From the NCBI GenBank assembly GCA_016199375.1, contig JACQGV010000161.1, forward strand, positions 1 through 7,932: a stretch of DNA of 7,932 bases, in the 5' to 3' direction. Position 1 is the first letter of the stretch, and each line of letters begins with the position of its first letter. The stretch comes from Chloroflexota bacterium. Its GTDB lineage: Bacteria > Chloroflexota > Dehalococcoidia > SHYM01. Position numbers and translations under genes: made by a program. Below the pieces are notes generated by a model, which had not been told where the DNA came from, did no database searches, and saw only the letters and a program-made list of their open reading frames with translations. Of the stretch, positions 1-6,732 are shown piece by piece.

Positions 1-674
1 GCCAGGTCGTGGGCGATGAAGAGGTAGGTGAGGTGGAACTGCTCCTGCAGCGCCTCCAGCAGGTTGATGATCTGGGCCTGGATGGAGACGTCGAGAGCGG
101 AGACTGGCTCGTCGCAGACGATGAAGCTGGGTTTCACCGCCAGGGCGCGGGCGACGCCGATGCGCTGCCGCTGGCCCCCGCTGAACTCGTGAGGATAGCG
201 GTCGGCCATGTAGGGGTTGAGCCCCACCGTTTGCAGGAGCTCCGCCGTCTGCTCCTTCAGCTCCCGGCCCTTGGCCAGGCCGTGGACCTTCAGGGGCTCC
301 TCGACGATGGCGCCCGCCGTCATGCGAGGATTCAGGGAGCCGTAGGGGTCCTGAAAGATGATCTGCATGCGCCGGCGCATGCGGCGCATCGCCCCGCCGG
401 AGTGGGTGGTAAGATCTGTACCTTCAAACAGCACATGGCCTGAGGTGGGCTTATAGAGCTGCAGAATGCAGCGCCCCGTGGTGGTCTTGCCGCAGCCGCT
501 CTCACCCACCAGCCCCAGGGTCTCGCCCTCCTTCACCGCGAAGGAGACTCCGTCCACGGCCTTGATGTCGGCCACCTTGCGCTGGACGAAGATGCCCTTG
601 GTCACCGGGAAATACATCTTCAGGCCCTGGACGTCCACCAGGAACTTGCCGTTGGACTGGGCGCTGTCAGCCAT
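1..674 (-). CDS. ABC transporter ATP-binding protein, DppF/OppF type (3'-truncated by window edge)
   Basis: This is the second ATPase of a peptide-type ABC importer. It hydrolyses ATP on the cytoplasmic face as the partner of the DppD-type subunit. I translated 224 codons; the gene runs off the window just after the H-loop, so roughly the last 100 residues are missing. Visible motifs in order are Walker A GESGCGKT (57-64), Q-loop Gln108 in [15 protein letters not shown] signature FSGGQ (164-168), Walker B FIVCDEP with Asp188/Glu189, the D-loop SALD, and H-loop His222 in IAHDL. The [14 protein letters not shown] stretch is typical of DppF/OppF rather than DppD. The ATG (674-672) overlaps the end of the upstream ATPase gene by 8 bp and has a GGGAGAGG ribosome-binding site at 688-681, 6 nt away, so translation is probably coupled. 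The C-terminal oligopeptide-transporter domain cannot be judged. The family is certain; the substrate is unknown. Confidence 0.95.
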   Translation of the reverse strand, partial: MADSAQSNGKFLVDVQGLKMYFPVTKGIFVQRKVADIKAVDGVSFAVKEGETLGLVGESGCGKTTTGRCILQLYKPTSGHVLFEGTDLTTHSGGAMRRMRRRMQIIFQDPYGSLNPRMTAGAIVEEPLKVHGLAKGRELKEQTAELLQTVGLNPYMADRYPHEFSGGQRQRIGVARALAVKPSFIVCDEPVSALDVSIQAQIINLLEALQEQFHLTYLFIAHDL

Positions 675-1674
675 GAACCACCTCTCCCACCTTCTTGGCC
701 ACCCGCACATCAACCCAACAGGCGGCGTTATGGCCGGGCGCTACTGGCACCAGAGGAGGCTCCTCCACGGCGCAGCGCTCAATTGCATAAGGGCAACGGG
801 GCCGGAAGGAGCAGCCCTGAGGCAGTGAGATCAGATCGGGCGGCAGCCCCTCGATGGGCGCCAGCTTGGTCTTGCGGGGCTGATCGAGGCGGGGGACCGA
901 GGCCAGCAGCCCCAGGGTATAGGGGTGCCGTGGGTTGGCATATAGCTCGTCCGCCTTGGCGGACTCGATGATCTTGCCCGCATACATTACGTTGACTTTG
1001 TCGGCGTAGCGGGCCACCACCCCCAGGTTATGGGTGATGATGATCACCGAGGTGCCGGTATCCCGGGAAAGGCGCTGGATGAGCTCCAGTATCTGGGCCT
1101 GGATGGTGACATCCAGGGCCGTGGTGGGCTCGTCGGCGATGAGGAGCTTGGGATTGCAGGAGAGGGCCATGGCGATCATGACCCGCTGGCGCATGCCGCC
1201 GCTAAACTGGTGGGGATAGTCTTTCAACCGGCGCGCAGGGTCGGGGATGCCGACCATGCCAAGCAGCTCCGCCGAGCGGTCCAGCGCTTGCTGGTGGTTC
1301 ATCTTCAGGTGCAGCTCCAGGGCCTCAGAGATCTGCCGGCCAATGGTTAGCACGGGGTTCAGGGAGGTCATCGGCTCCTGAAAGATCATGGCGATCTCGT
1401 GGCCCCGCACCTGCCGGATCTCCTCATCGCTGAGCTGGAGCAGGTCGCGACCCTGGAAGACCACCTCGCCCCCGATAATCTTGCCGGGCGGGTTAGCGAT
1501 CAGGCGCAGGATGGAGAGGGCGCTGACGCTCTTCCCGCACCCGCTCTCCCCCACCAGCCCCATGGTCTCTCCCAGGGCCAGGTCGTAGCTGATCCCCTCC
1601 ACCGCTTTCACCACCCCCTCGTGGGTGAAGAAGTGGGTGCGCAAGCCCTTCACCTGTAGCAGTGGTTCTGGCAC
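667..1674 (-). CDS. ABC transporter ATP-binding protein, DppD/OppD type
   Basis: First ATPase of the importer, 335 aa, close to the usual length for DppD. Motifs in order: Walker A GESGCGKS (42-49), Q-loop Gln99 in [12 protein letters not shown], signature FSGGM (157-161), Walker B LLIADEP with Asp181/Glu182, H-loop His215 in IITHNLG. The C-terminal oligopeptide/dipeptide transporter domain carries [19 protein letters not shown] (276-294) and four cysteines (288, 294, 301, 319). This matches the Cys-rich motif reported to bind a [4Fe-4S] cluster in some peptide-transporter ATPases; that role is inference here. The GTG start (1674-1672) is chosen because AGGAGAGGGG lies just upstream and homology begins at [11 protein letters not shown] longer in-frame reading from 1767 would overlap the permease gene by 65 bp and adds a sequence unlike the family. 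It follows the permease gene after 28 nt and overlaps the next ATPase gene by 8 bp. Confidence 0.95.
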   Translation of the reverse strand: MPEPLLQVKGLRTHFFTHEGVVKAVEGISYDLALGETMGLVGESGCGKSVSALSILRLIANPPGKIIGGEVVFQGRDLLQLSDEEIRQVRGHEIAMIFQEPMTSLNPVLTIGRQISEALELHLKMNHQQALDRSAELLGMVGIPDPARRLKDYPHQFSGGMRQRVMIAMALSCNPKLLIADEPTTALDVTIQAQILELIQRLSRDTGTSVIIITHNLGVVARYADKVNVMYAGKIIESAKADELYANPRHPYTLGLLASVPRLDQPRKTKLAPIEGLPPDLISLPQGCSFRPRCPYAIERCAVEEPPLVPVAPGHNAACWVDVRVAKKVGEVVHG

Positions 1675-1679
1675 GGCCG

Positions 1680-1689
1680 CCCCTCTCCT
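1680..1689 (-). promoter_or_regulatory. ribosome-binding site fixing the GTG start of the DppD-type ATPase
   Basis: The minus strand reads AGGAGAGGGG here, 5 nt before GTG at 1674-1672 (10 nt from the AGGAG core). It falls in the 28-nt gap after the DppC-type stop. This supports the GTG start over upstream in-frame starts inside the permease gene. Confidence 0.75.
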
Positions 1690-1702
1690 GTGCGCTGCGG
1701 GC

Positions 1703-2629
1703 TCACGTCCCTCGGAGGCGAGGGTCGAGGACGTCCCGGAGCGCGTCTCCCAACATATTAAACCCAAACACTATCAGGCTGATAGCCACCCCTGGAAAGA
1801 TGGCGATCCACGGAGCAGTCAGCATATAACGCCGGCCCTCCAGGCTCAACATGGAGCCCCACGCGGGCGCCGGCTGAGGGATGCCGTACCCTAAAAAGCT
1901 CAAGGATGACTCCGCCAGGATCGCCGTCCCCAGTCCCAGGGTGGCAATGATGATAATGGGTGCGCTGATATTCGGCAAGATGTGGACAAGGATGATGCGT
2001 CCGTGGCCCGCCCCCAGCGCCCGGGCCGCGTCCACATACTGGCTCTCCTTCACGGAAAGCGCCGCCCCCCGGATGACGCGCGAGCTGCCGGCGGTGGTCA
2101 GAATCCCCAGCACTACGGCCACATTGAGCATGCCCGGTCCCACGATCCCCATGATGGACATGACGATGATGAGCCAGGGGAAGCTCATCACCGCGTCCAC
2201 GGCCCGCTGGAGGAGCAGGTCCAGCTTGCCGCCGAAATAGCCGCTCAGCATGCCGATGGCGGTGGCGGCGCTGGCGCCGATGCCCACCGCCACGAAGCCT
2301 ACAAAGAGAGAAATCCGCGAGCCGTGCACGATGCGGCTGAACAGGTCGCGTCCGAACTGGTCGGTGCCAAACCAGAACTGGGCGCCGGGCGGGTGAACGG
2401 AGGACTGGGGGTGCATGGCATTGGCGGGGTAGGGGGCGATGAGGGGAGCGAAGATGGCCACCACGATCATCGCCAGCACAATGGCTCCGCCGAAGACGCC
2501 CAGGGGCTTCTCCCTAAGCAGCCGCCACAGGACGTTGATGGTCCAGTGCCGGGCGCGCCCACGCAGGGGGGCCTGCCCCAGCAGCGCCACCGCGCCGGCG
2601 GGGCGCTCCTGTGCCCCTGACGCCCTCAT
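1703..2629 (-). CDS. ABC transporter permease, DppC/OppC type
   Basis: Inner-membrane channel subunit, 308 aa, the usual length for DppC. A cytoplasmic N-terminal stretch of about 40 residues precedes the first membrane helix (about 46-66). The family block FGTDQFGRDLFSRI follows at 87-100. Further hydrophobic segments lie around 106-130, 150-180, 220-240 and 272-294. The EAA coupling loop, which docks on the ATPases, is AARALGAGHGRIILVHILPN (201-220). The C-terminus GDALRDVLDPRLRG is standard for DppC. The ATG (2629-2627) overlaps the stop of the DppB-type gene in an ATGA arrangement (4 bp), and the upstream ribosome-binding site is weak, so translation is probably coupled. It pairs with the DppB-type permease to form the pore. 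The transported substrate cannot be read from this protein. Confidence 0.95.
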   Translation of the reverse strand: MRASGAQERPAGAVALLGQAPLRGRARHWTINVLWRLLREKPLGVFGGAIVLAMIVVAIFAPLIAPYPANAMHPQSSVHPPGAQFWFGTDQFGRDLFSRIVHGSRISLFVGFVAVGIGASAATAIGMLSGYFGGKLDLLLQRAVDAVMSFPWLIIVMSIMGIVGPGMLNVAVVLGILTTAGSSRVIRGAALSVKESQYVDAARALGAGHGRIILVHILPNISAPIIIIATLGLGTAILAESSLSFLGYGIPQPAPAWGSMLSLEGRRYMLTAPWIAIFPGVAISLIVFGFNMLGDALRDVLDPRLRGT

Positions 2630-3573
2630 CTGAATCTGATCCTGGGGTCAAGGTAGGCGTAGGTCACGTCCACCAGGAAGTTCACCCAGACGATGACTGC
2701 CGCCAGGAACAGGTTCACGCCCTGCACCACCGGGTAGTCCCGGGTCTGAATGGCGCGATACATGAACTTGCCGATGCCCGGCAGATTGAAGATCTGCTCA
2801 AAGATCACCGAGCCTCCGGCGATGACGGCAATCTGCACGCCCAGGATGCTAATCACGGGGATCAGGGCGTTCTTCAGGGCATGGCGGTAGACCACTCCCC
2901 GCTCGCGCAGGCCCTTGGACCAGGCGGTGCGAATGTAGTCCTGGCGCAGCACCTCCAGCATCATGGAGCGGGTCATGCGCATAACCACCGCGGCGAGGCC
3001 CAGGCCCAGCAGGAACCCGGGGATGAGGAACTGCTGCACATTGCGCCAGGGGTTATCGGCGAAGCCGGTATAGCGGATGGGTGGGATCCAACCAAACCAG
3101 ATCGCCGGGAGCACTATAACGAGGGTGCCCAACCAAAAGCCCGGCACCGCTAACCCCAGGATGGCGAGGCTGCGGGACACATAGTCCGTCCAGGTGTCCT
3201 GGCGGATGGCGGAAACGACCCCGATGGGGACGGCGATGAGGAGGGAGAAAAACATGGCGACGGCCCCCAGCTCCGCCGTGACGGGCAGTCGCTGGAGGAT
3301 CTCCTTGACGATGGGCTGGCGGCTCCATAGAGAGGTGCCCAGGTCGCCTCTCAACACGTCGGAGATCCAGGTCCCATACTGGACGTAGACTGGCCGGTCC
3401 AGCCCTAGTTTGGCCCGGTAGGCCTGCACGTCCTGCTCGCCCAGGGAGGCGTTCTCCAGGAGCATCATGACGGTGTCGCCGGGTATGAGACGCACTAGAA
3501 AAAACACCAGCAGGGAGATCAGAAAGATAGTGGGTATCATCAGCAGGAGGCGCCGGGCGACGTACTGGCGCAT
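2626..3573 (-). CDS. ABC transporter permease, DppB/OppB type
   Basis: Inner-membrane channel subunit, 315 aa, typical of DppB. Family marks include the opening RRLLLMIPTIFLISLLVFFL helix (about 7-29) followed by VRLIPGD (27-33), the periplasmic LGLDRPVYVQYGTWI block (56-70) and GDLGTSLWSRQPI (76-88). Further helices lie around 100-124, 132-158, 183-203, 237-257 and 286-305. The EAA loop is YIRTAWSKGLRERG, continuing to HALKNALIPV (213-240), and the protein ends VDVTYAYLDPRIRF, as in the family. The ATG (3573-3571) is preceded by GGGAGAGG at 3591-3584. It lies 66 nt after the binding-protein stop, and a perfect hairpin fills much of that gap, which may set its level below that of the receptor. 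The stop overlaps the DppC-type start by 4 bp. Confidence 0.95.
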   Translation of the reverse strand: MRQYVARRLLLMIPTIFLISLLVFFLVRLIPGDTVMMLLENASLGEQDVQAYRAKLGLDRPVYVQYGTWISDVLRGDLGTSLWSRQPIVKEILQRLPVTAELGAVAMFFSLLIAVPIGVVSAIRQDTWTDYVSRSLAILGLAVPGFWLGTLVIVLPAIWFGWIPPIRYTGFADNPWRNVQQFLIPGFLLGLGLAAVVMRMTRSMMLEVLRQDYIRTAWSKGLRERGVVYRHALKNALIPVISILGVQIAVIAGGSVIFEQIFNLPGIGKFMYRAIQTRDYPVVQGVNLFLAAVIVWVNFLVDVTYAYLDPRIRFR

Positions 3574-3592
3574 GCGTAGGCTGCCTCTCCCA

Positions 3593-3624
3593 TGAGCTGG
3601 GGCGGCAGGTGCCGCCCCAGCTCA
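3593..3624 (-). promoter_or_regulatory. intergenic hairpin between receptor and permease genes
   Basis: A perfect 14-bp inverted repeat with a 4-base loop. In the minus-strand mRNA the arms are TGAGCTGGGGCGGC (3624-3611) and GCCGCCCCAGCTCA (3606-3593), with loop ACCT. There is no T-tract on either side, so it is not a canonical intrinsic terminator. It starts 15 nt after the binding-protein stop and ends one base before the GGGAGAGG ribosome-binding site of the DppB-type gene. Such hairpins after receptor genes of ABC importers commonly protect the upstream mRNA or attenuate read-through, giving more receptor than channel. That role is inference here; the structure is seen directly. Confidence 0.85.
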
Positions 3625-3639
3625 CGGGTACGGTAACTT

Positions 3640-5334
3640 CTACTTGTCGAGCCAGACTTGCTGGAACCGGGTCGCGCCGAAGGCGCCGCCGTCGTTGGTG
3701 GAGGTCAGGTTCTTGGCGTAGTTGTAGATGGCGCCGCTGCCCTGGGGTATGGCCTGGTAGATCATGGGCAGCAGCTCCCAGATGCGCAGCTCAGCGTCCT
3801 GCACCAGCTTCTTCCGCTCTTCCACATCCACCGCGCGGCGTTGCGCTTCGATGAGCTGATCGAGCTTGGGGTCACTGAGCCTCCAGTACTGGCGCGAGCC
3901 CTTGGTGTGGTAGTTGTTGAAAAGCACGCTGTCGGGGTCCACGATGGCGCCCGCCGCCAGGGTCGTGATCTCAGCCAGGAACTGCCTGCCCTGCTCCTGG
4001 GACTTGAAGGGTCCCCAGTCGAGCTGCTTGATGCTCATCTCGACGTTCAGCACGTCCTTCCACTGACGCTGCATGATCAGGGCGGGGTTGATGTGGTGAT
4101 CGGGGTACAGGGGCGTGGTGACAGCCTCGAACTTGAAGCCGTTGGGGTAGCCGGCCTCCGCCAGCAGGCGCTTGGCCTCGGCCCGATCCTGGTCCTTGGG
4201 CTGGCGATAGCCCGGCCAGTTGGCCAGCTGATCCCCAGTCTGGCCCCAGAGCGGGTTCCGGCCCAGGGGGGAGCGCAGGACGCCCTGCCCCTGCATGTAG
4301 GTGTCAATCATCTCCTTGCGGTCCAGGGCCAGGTGCAGCGCCCGGCGGACGCGGATGTCGCTGAAGGGCGCCTTGGTAACGTCCATGCCCATCCCCGCCA
4401 CCGAGAAGCTCTCGCTCAGGGGCAGCAACGTCACGTTGGGGATGCCCCGGATGCCGGGCACATCGGCGGCGGAGAAGCCGATCAAGATGTCGTACTGGCC
4501 GGTGCGGAAGGCCGCCACCCGGGTCTGGGCGTCCTCGACGATGTCGTACTGGATGGCATCCAGGTAGGGAAGCTGGGCGCCGCTGGCGTCCTTGCCGAAG
4601 TAGTTGGGGTTGCGCTTGAACATCCCGCCCTGCTCCAGGCGGAAGCTCTCCAGCACGAAGGGGCCCATGCCGACCGCTATCTCGGGCCGCTTCAGGTCGC
4701 CCTGCTTCTCCACCACCTCGCGGGGGACGATGGCCGATTGCTGGGCGGCCAGGTTGCTAATCAGCGGGGCAAAGGGCTCCTTGAGCTTCATGACAACTGT
4801 GTACTTGTCGGGGGTGTCGATGCTCTCCACCGTGGCGAACCAGGAGGCGCGCACGAACTCCGGCTTGGCCGTGGCGATACGCTGGATGCTGTACTTCACG
4901 TCCTCGGAGGTAACTTCGCGGCCGTTGACCGGCTCCTTGCTCTGCATCTTGACGCCCTGGTTCAGCTTGAACTCCCAGGTCTTGTCGTCGAGGGCGCGCC
5001 AGGAAGTCGCCAGGTCCGGGAGCGACTTGTGGGTGGTCTGCTCTTCCTTGAGCAGCCCGTTGCTGACCAGGCGCCAGACGTCGAAGGCGACCCACTCCGT
5101 GGACGTGTGCGGGTCGGCTATCTGGGTGACCGTGGTATAGGCGACCCGCAGAGTGCCACCGCGCTTGGGTCCCGCGGGCGCTTTGGTTGCCGCTGGAGCC
5201 GTGGTCGCGGCTGCCGCCGGCGCTTTGGTCGGTGTGGCCGCAGGGGCGGCGGCGCCCCCGCAGGCGGCGGCTAGCAGGCCGCTGGCCGCTCCCACGCTGA
5301 AGACCTGGATCGCTAGCTTGAACGAGCTGCCCAT
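3640..5334 (-). CDS. ABC transporter substrate-binding lipoprotein, family 5 (peptide/nickel/opine type)
   Basis: Extracytoplasmic receptor that delivers solute to the Dpp/Opp-type channel, 564 aa. The N-terminus is a lipoprotein signal peptide: a weakly basic start, hydrophobic 6-24, then LLAAACGG with the lipidated Cys at 25. The -3 position is Ala rather than the usual Leu. An Ala/Pro/Thr/Lys tether (28-57) follows, then the SBP_bac_5 domain from GGTLRVAY (about 59). Family marks include LPDLATSW, the W-F-L-GVKM strand (about 120-130), GREVTSEDVKYSI, VGMGPFVLESF (221-231) and FSDIRVRRALHLALDR (324-339). The start ATG 5334 is set by AAGGAGG at 5346-5340; a GTG two codons upstream (5340) overlaps that site and is unlikely. 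The gene heads a five-gene importer operon behind its own promoter. Membership of the family does not identify the ligand: peptides, opines, nickel chelates and sugars are all known for it. Confidence 0.95.
   Translation of the reverse strand: MGSSFKLAIQVFSVGAASGLLAAACGGAAAPAATPTKAPAAAATTAPAATKAPAGPKRGGTLRVAYTTVTQIADPHTSTEWVAFDVWRLVSNGLLKEEQTTHKSLPDLATSWRALDDKTWEFKLNQGVKMQSKEPVNGREVTSEDVKYSIQRIATAKPEFVRASWFATVESIDTPDKYTVVMKLKEPFAPLISNLAAQQSAIVPREVVEKQGDLKRPEIAVGMGPFVLESFRLEQGGMFKRNPNYFGKDASGAQLPYLDAIQYDIVEDAQTRVAAFRTGQYDILIGFSAADVPGIRGIPNVTLLPLSESFSVAGMGMDVTKAPFSDIRVRRALHLALDRKEMIDTYMQGQGVLRSPLGRNPLWGQTGDQLANWPGYRQPKDQDRAEAKRLLAEAGYPNGFKFEAVTTPLYPDHHINPALIMQRQWKDVLNVEMSIKQLDWGPFKSQEQGRQFLAEITTLAAGAIVDPDSVLFNNYHTKGSRQYWRLSDPKLDQLIEAQRRAVDVEERKKLVQDAELRIWELLPMIYQAIPQGSGAIYNYAKNLTSTNDGGAFGATRFQQVWLDK
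5177..5229 (-). repeat. repeated segment in the lipoprotein tether
   Basis: The 11-mer GGCGCTTTGGT (plus strand) occurs at 5177-5187 and 5219-5229, 42 bases apart. It encodes a 14-residue period: TKAPAAAATTAPAA followed by TKAPAG. It is a low-complexity, in-frame linker repeat expected to flex between the lipid anchor and the binding domain, and a likely spot for length change by slippage. Confidence 0.6.
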
Positions 5335-5339
5335 ATCCA

Positions 5340-5346
5340 CCTCCTT
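5340..5346 (-). promoter_or_regulatory. ribosome-binding site fixing the lipoprotein start at ATG 5334
   Basis: AAGGAGG on the minus strand, 5 nt before ATG 5334-5332. The in-frame GTG at 5340-5338 shares its first base with this site and so cannot be served by it. Confidence 0.85.
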
Positions 5347-5401
5347 GGCAAGGCCCTAGACCCGACAGGTGCCTATAGACCCCGGACCCGAAGATTCACC
5401 A

Positions 5402-5429
5402 ATTGTAGCTGCTGCCGGGGCCGCGTCAA
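5402..5429 (-). promoter_or_regulatory. sigma-A-type promoter for the ABC importer operon
   Basis: On the minus strand a -35 box TTGACG (5429-5424; 5 of 6 to consensus) and a -10 box TACAAT (5407-5402; 5 of 6) are separated by 16 nt. This predicts a start of transcription near 5395 and a leader of about 60 nt before the lipoprotein ATG. The -35 box overlaps the last bases of the upstream terminator hairpin. No activator or repressor site is certain. The leader holds two TAGACCC copies (5357-5363 and 5376-5382 on the plus strand) of unknown meaning. Confidence 0.75.
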
Positions 5430-5477
5430 GTTCAAAAGGGGGCATCCGGCTCCGGGTGCCTCCTTTTGTTCGAACTT
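5428..5477 (-). terminator. intrinsic terminator after the thiolase gene, possibly bidirectional
   Basis: A large interrupted inverted repeat begins 10 nt after the thiolase stop. Plus-strand arms: AAGTTC (5428-5433) with GAACTT (5472-5477), and AAAAGGGGGCA (5434-5444) with TGCCTCCTTTT (5457-5467; one mismatch). A 4-nt bulge lies at 5468-5471 and a further CCG/CGG pairing closes the apex. In the minus-strand RNA the descending arm ends in TTTT, giving a short U-run. The plus-strand reading also ends in TTTT, so it could stop RNA polymerase from either side. It separates the thiolase unit from the importer operon. Confidence 0.75.
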
Positions 5478-5487
5478 CGTCAAGCGC

Positions 5488-6669
5488 TCAATCGCGCGGG
5501 CTCAGGAGCGCCACCGTGCAGTGGACGCCACCGCCCGCCGAGCCGCCCTGGTTGTGGGCCATGGAGAGGGTGGGGTTCTTAACCTGGCGCGGCCCAGCCT
5601 TGCCCTGCATCTGCCGGAAGCACTCGTAGATCTGGATAAGCCCGGTGGCGCCGATGGGGTGGCCGTTGCACTTCAGGCCGCCATCGGTGTTCACGGGCAC
5701 CTGGCCCTCCAGGTCATAGAAGCCGCCCAGCACCAGCTCCCCTCCCCTGCCCCGGGGCGCGAGCCCCACGTCCTCGAGGCTGATGAGCTCCACGATGGTG
5801 AAGGCGTCGTGGACCTCGGCGTGACAGATGTCCTTCATGGGGTCCTTGACGCCGGCCATCCCATAGGCGACCCTGGACGCGAGGATGTTCTCCTCCCAGT
5901 GGACGAAGTCCCCCTGCTGCTGGAGCTGAGCCTGGGAGCCGCCGGTGCTGGCGCCGAGGCCCTTCAGCACCACATAGTTGTCGGTTATGTGCTTGGCGAT
6001 CTCGGGGCGGGTGATGATGGCGGCGGCGGCCCCGTCAGCCACCCCACAGCAGTCCAGCAGCCCCAGGGGGTAGGCCATCATGGGGGCGTTTAGATACTGC
6101 TCGAAGGTGATGTCCTTGCGGTACTGGGCCTGGGGAGTCAGCGAGCCATTGTGATGGTTTTTGATCGCGATCCGCCCCAGGATGCGCTTCAGCTCTTCCA
6201 TGGTCATGCCGTAGTGGTGGGCGTAGCGCATCGCCGCGACCGCACCCACCGGCGCCGGCGGCGGGCTGGGGATCCCGATGTTGGTGCCGATACCGCCGTG
6301 GTCCTGCTGGCCGGTGGCCCCCGAGTCCTTCTGCTTGTCCACGCCGGCGGCGATGACCATGTCGTACATTCCCGAGGCGACAAAGGCGCAGGCGGTGCGG
6401 AAGGTGTCGCCGCCGGTGGCGCAGGCGTTCTCGATGCGGGTAGTGGGGATCCAGTCGAACTTCAGGGCGCGGTTGAGCAGCAGGCCCGAGACCAGGGACA
6501 GGTAGCAGCCGAGGAAGCCGGCCTGGATGTCCCGGCGGTCAATGCCGGCATCCTTGATCGCCTCCTCGCAGGCGTCCACCAGCAGGTCTTCCATACTGTT
6601 GTTCCAGAGCTCGCCGGCCTCGGTGCGCCCCATCCCTATGATGGCCACCTTGTCCTTCATGCTCTCCAT
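5488..6669 (-). CDS. SCP2-type thiolase / acetyl-CoA acetyltransferase-like protein
   Basis: Thiolase-fold protein, 393 aa, near the usual size, expected in the cytoplasm acting on acyl-CoA or 3-oxoacyl-CoA. The nucleophile loop is ENACATGG with Cys83. The second catalytic loop is EVHDAF (285-290). The third is NGHPIGATG with His337. The C-terminal glycine loop reads MAHNQGGSAGGG (370-381). The HD-A-F and HNQGG loops place it in the SCP2-thiolase/thiolase-like branch rather than classical thiolase I/II, which use NEAF and CxG. It has Ala where SCP2-thiolases have the acid/base Cys of HDCF and also lacks the CxG Cys, so thiolytic activity is uncertain; a lipid-transfer-like or non-thiolytic C-C role is possible. 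ATG 6669 is chosen for AGGAGGGG just upstream; ATG 6660 is an alternative. It lies 103 nt after the CoA-transferase gene. No DUF35/OB-fold partner is in view. Confidence 0.9.
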   Translation of the reverse strand: MESMKDKVAIIGMGRTEAGELWNNSMEDLLVDACEEAIKDAGIDRRDIQAGFLGCYLSLVSGLLLNRALKFDWIPTTRIENACATGGDTFRTACAFVASGMYDMVIAAGVDKQKDSGATGQQDHGGIGTNIGIPSPPPAPVGAVAAMRYAHHYGMTMEELKRILGRIAIKNHHNGSLTPQAQYRKDITFEQYLNAPMMAYPLGLLDCCGVADGAAAAIITRPEIAKHITDNYVVLKGLGASTGGSQAQLQQQGDFVHWEENILASRVAYGMAGVKDPMKDICHAEVHDAFTIVELISLEDVGLAPRGRGGELVLGGFYDLEGQVPVNTDGGLKCNGHPIGATGLIQIYECFRQMQGKAGPRQVKNPTLSMAHNQGGSAGGGVHCTVALLSPRD

Positions 6670-6673
6670 GGCC

Positions 6674-6679
6674 CCTCCT
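6674..6679 (-). promoter_or_regulatory. ribosome-binding site for the thiolase gene
   Basis: AGGAGG (minus strand) lies 4 nt before ATG 6669-6667 and 13 nt before ATG 6660-6658. The first ATG is preferred although its spacing is slightly short. It also argues against a TTG start further upstream at 6696. Confidence 0.65.
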
Positions 6680-6699
6680 ATCCTGCCAACCCTCAAAGA

Positions 6700-6732
6700 T
6701 CAGGGTACTCTGTCCGGCCATCATAACCCTGA
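6700..6732. repeat. inverted repeat flanking the -10 box upstream of the thiolase gene
   Basis: Perfect 7-bp arms TCAGGGT (6700-6706) and ACCCTGA (6726-6732) are separated by 19 bases holding the predicted -10 box (6720-6725) and transcription start (near 6713). Arms 26 bp apart centre to centre could be a repressor operator. The long loop makes an RNA hairpin less likely. Short arms could also arise by chance. Confidence 0.4.

Noticed and set aside
365..382. 18-bp perfect palindrome GCATGCGCCGGCGCATGC
   Set aside because: It lies inside the DppF-type gene and encodes alternating Arg and Met codons (RMRRRM); the symmetry follows from CGC/ATG/CGG codon use, with no sign of a regulatory role.
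1675..1767. N-terminal extension of the DppD-type ATPase to 1767
   Set aside because: It would overlap the permease gene by 65 bp, adds 31 residues unlike the family, and a good ribosome-binding site serves GTG 1674 instead.
3053..3625. 190-codon minus-strand frame overlapping the DppB-type gene
   Set aside because: It is out of frame with a clear permease, is rich in Arg/Pro/His/Gly as frame-shifted GC-rich code is, and spans the intergenic hairpin.
3658..5274. Long open frame of 538 codons on the plus strand, antisense to the binding-protein gene
   Set aside because: Its product is a compositionally skewed Leu/Ala/Gly/Val/His-rich string with no recognisable domain, as expected from reading GC-rich codons backwards. 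The minus-strand protein has clear family motifs, a lipobox and a ribosome-binding site.
5521..6726. Plus-strand open frames opposite the thiolase gene
   Set aside because: They are shadows of codon bias, lack ribosome-binding sites and known motifs, and the opposite strand encodes an intact thiolase.
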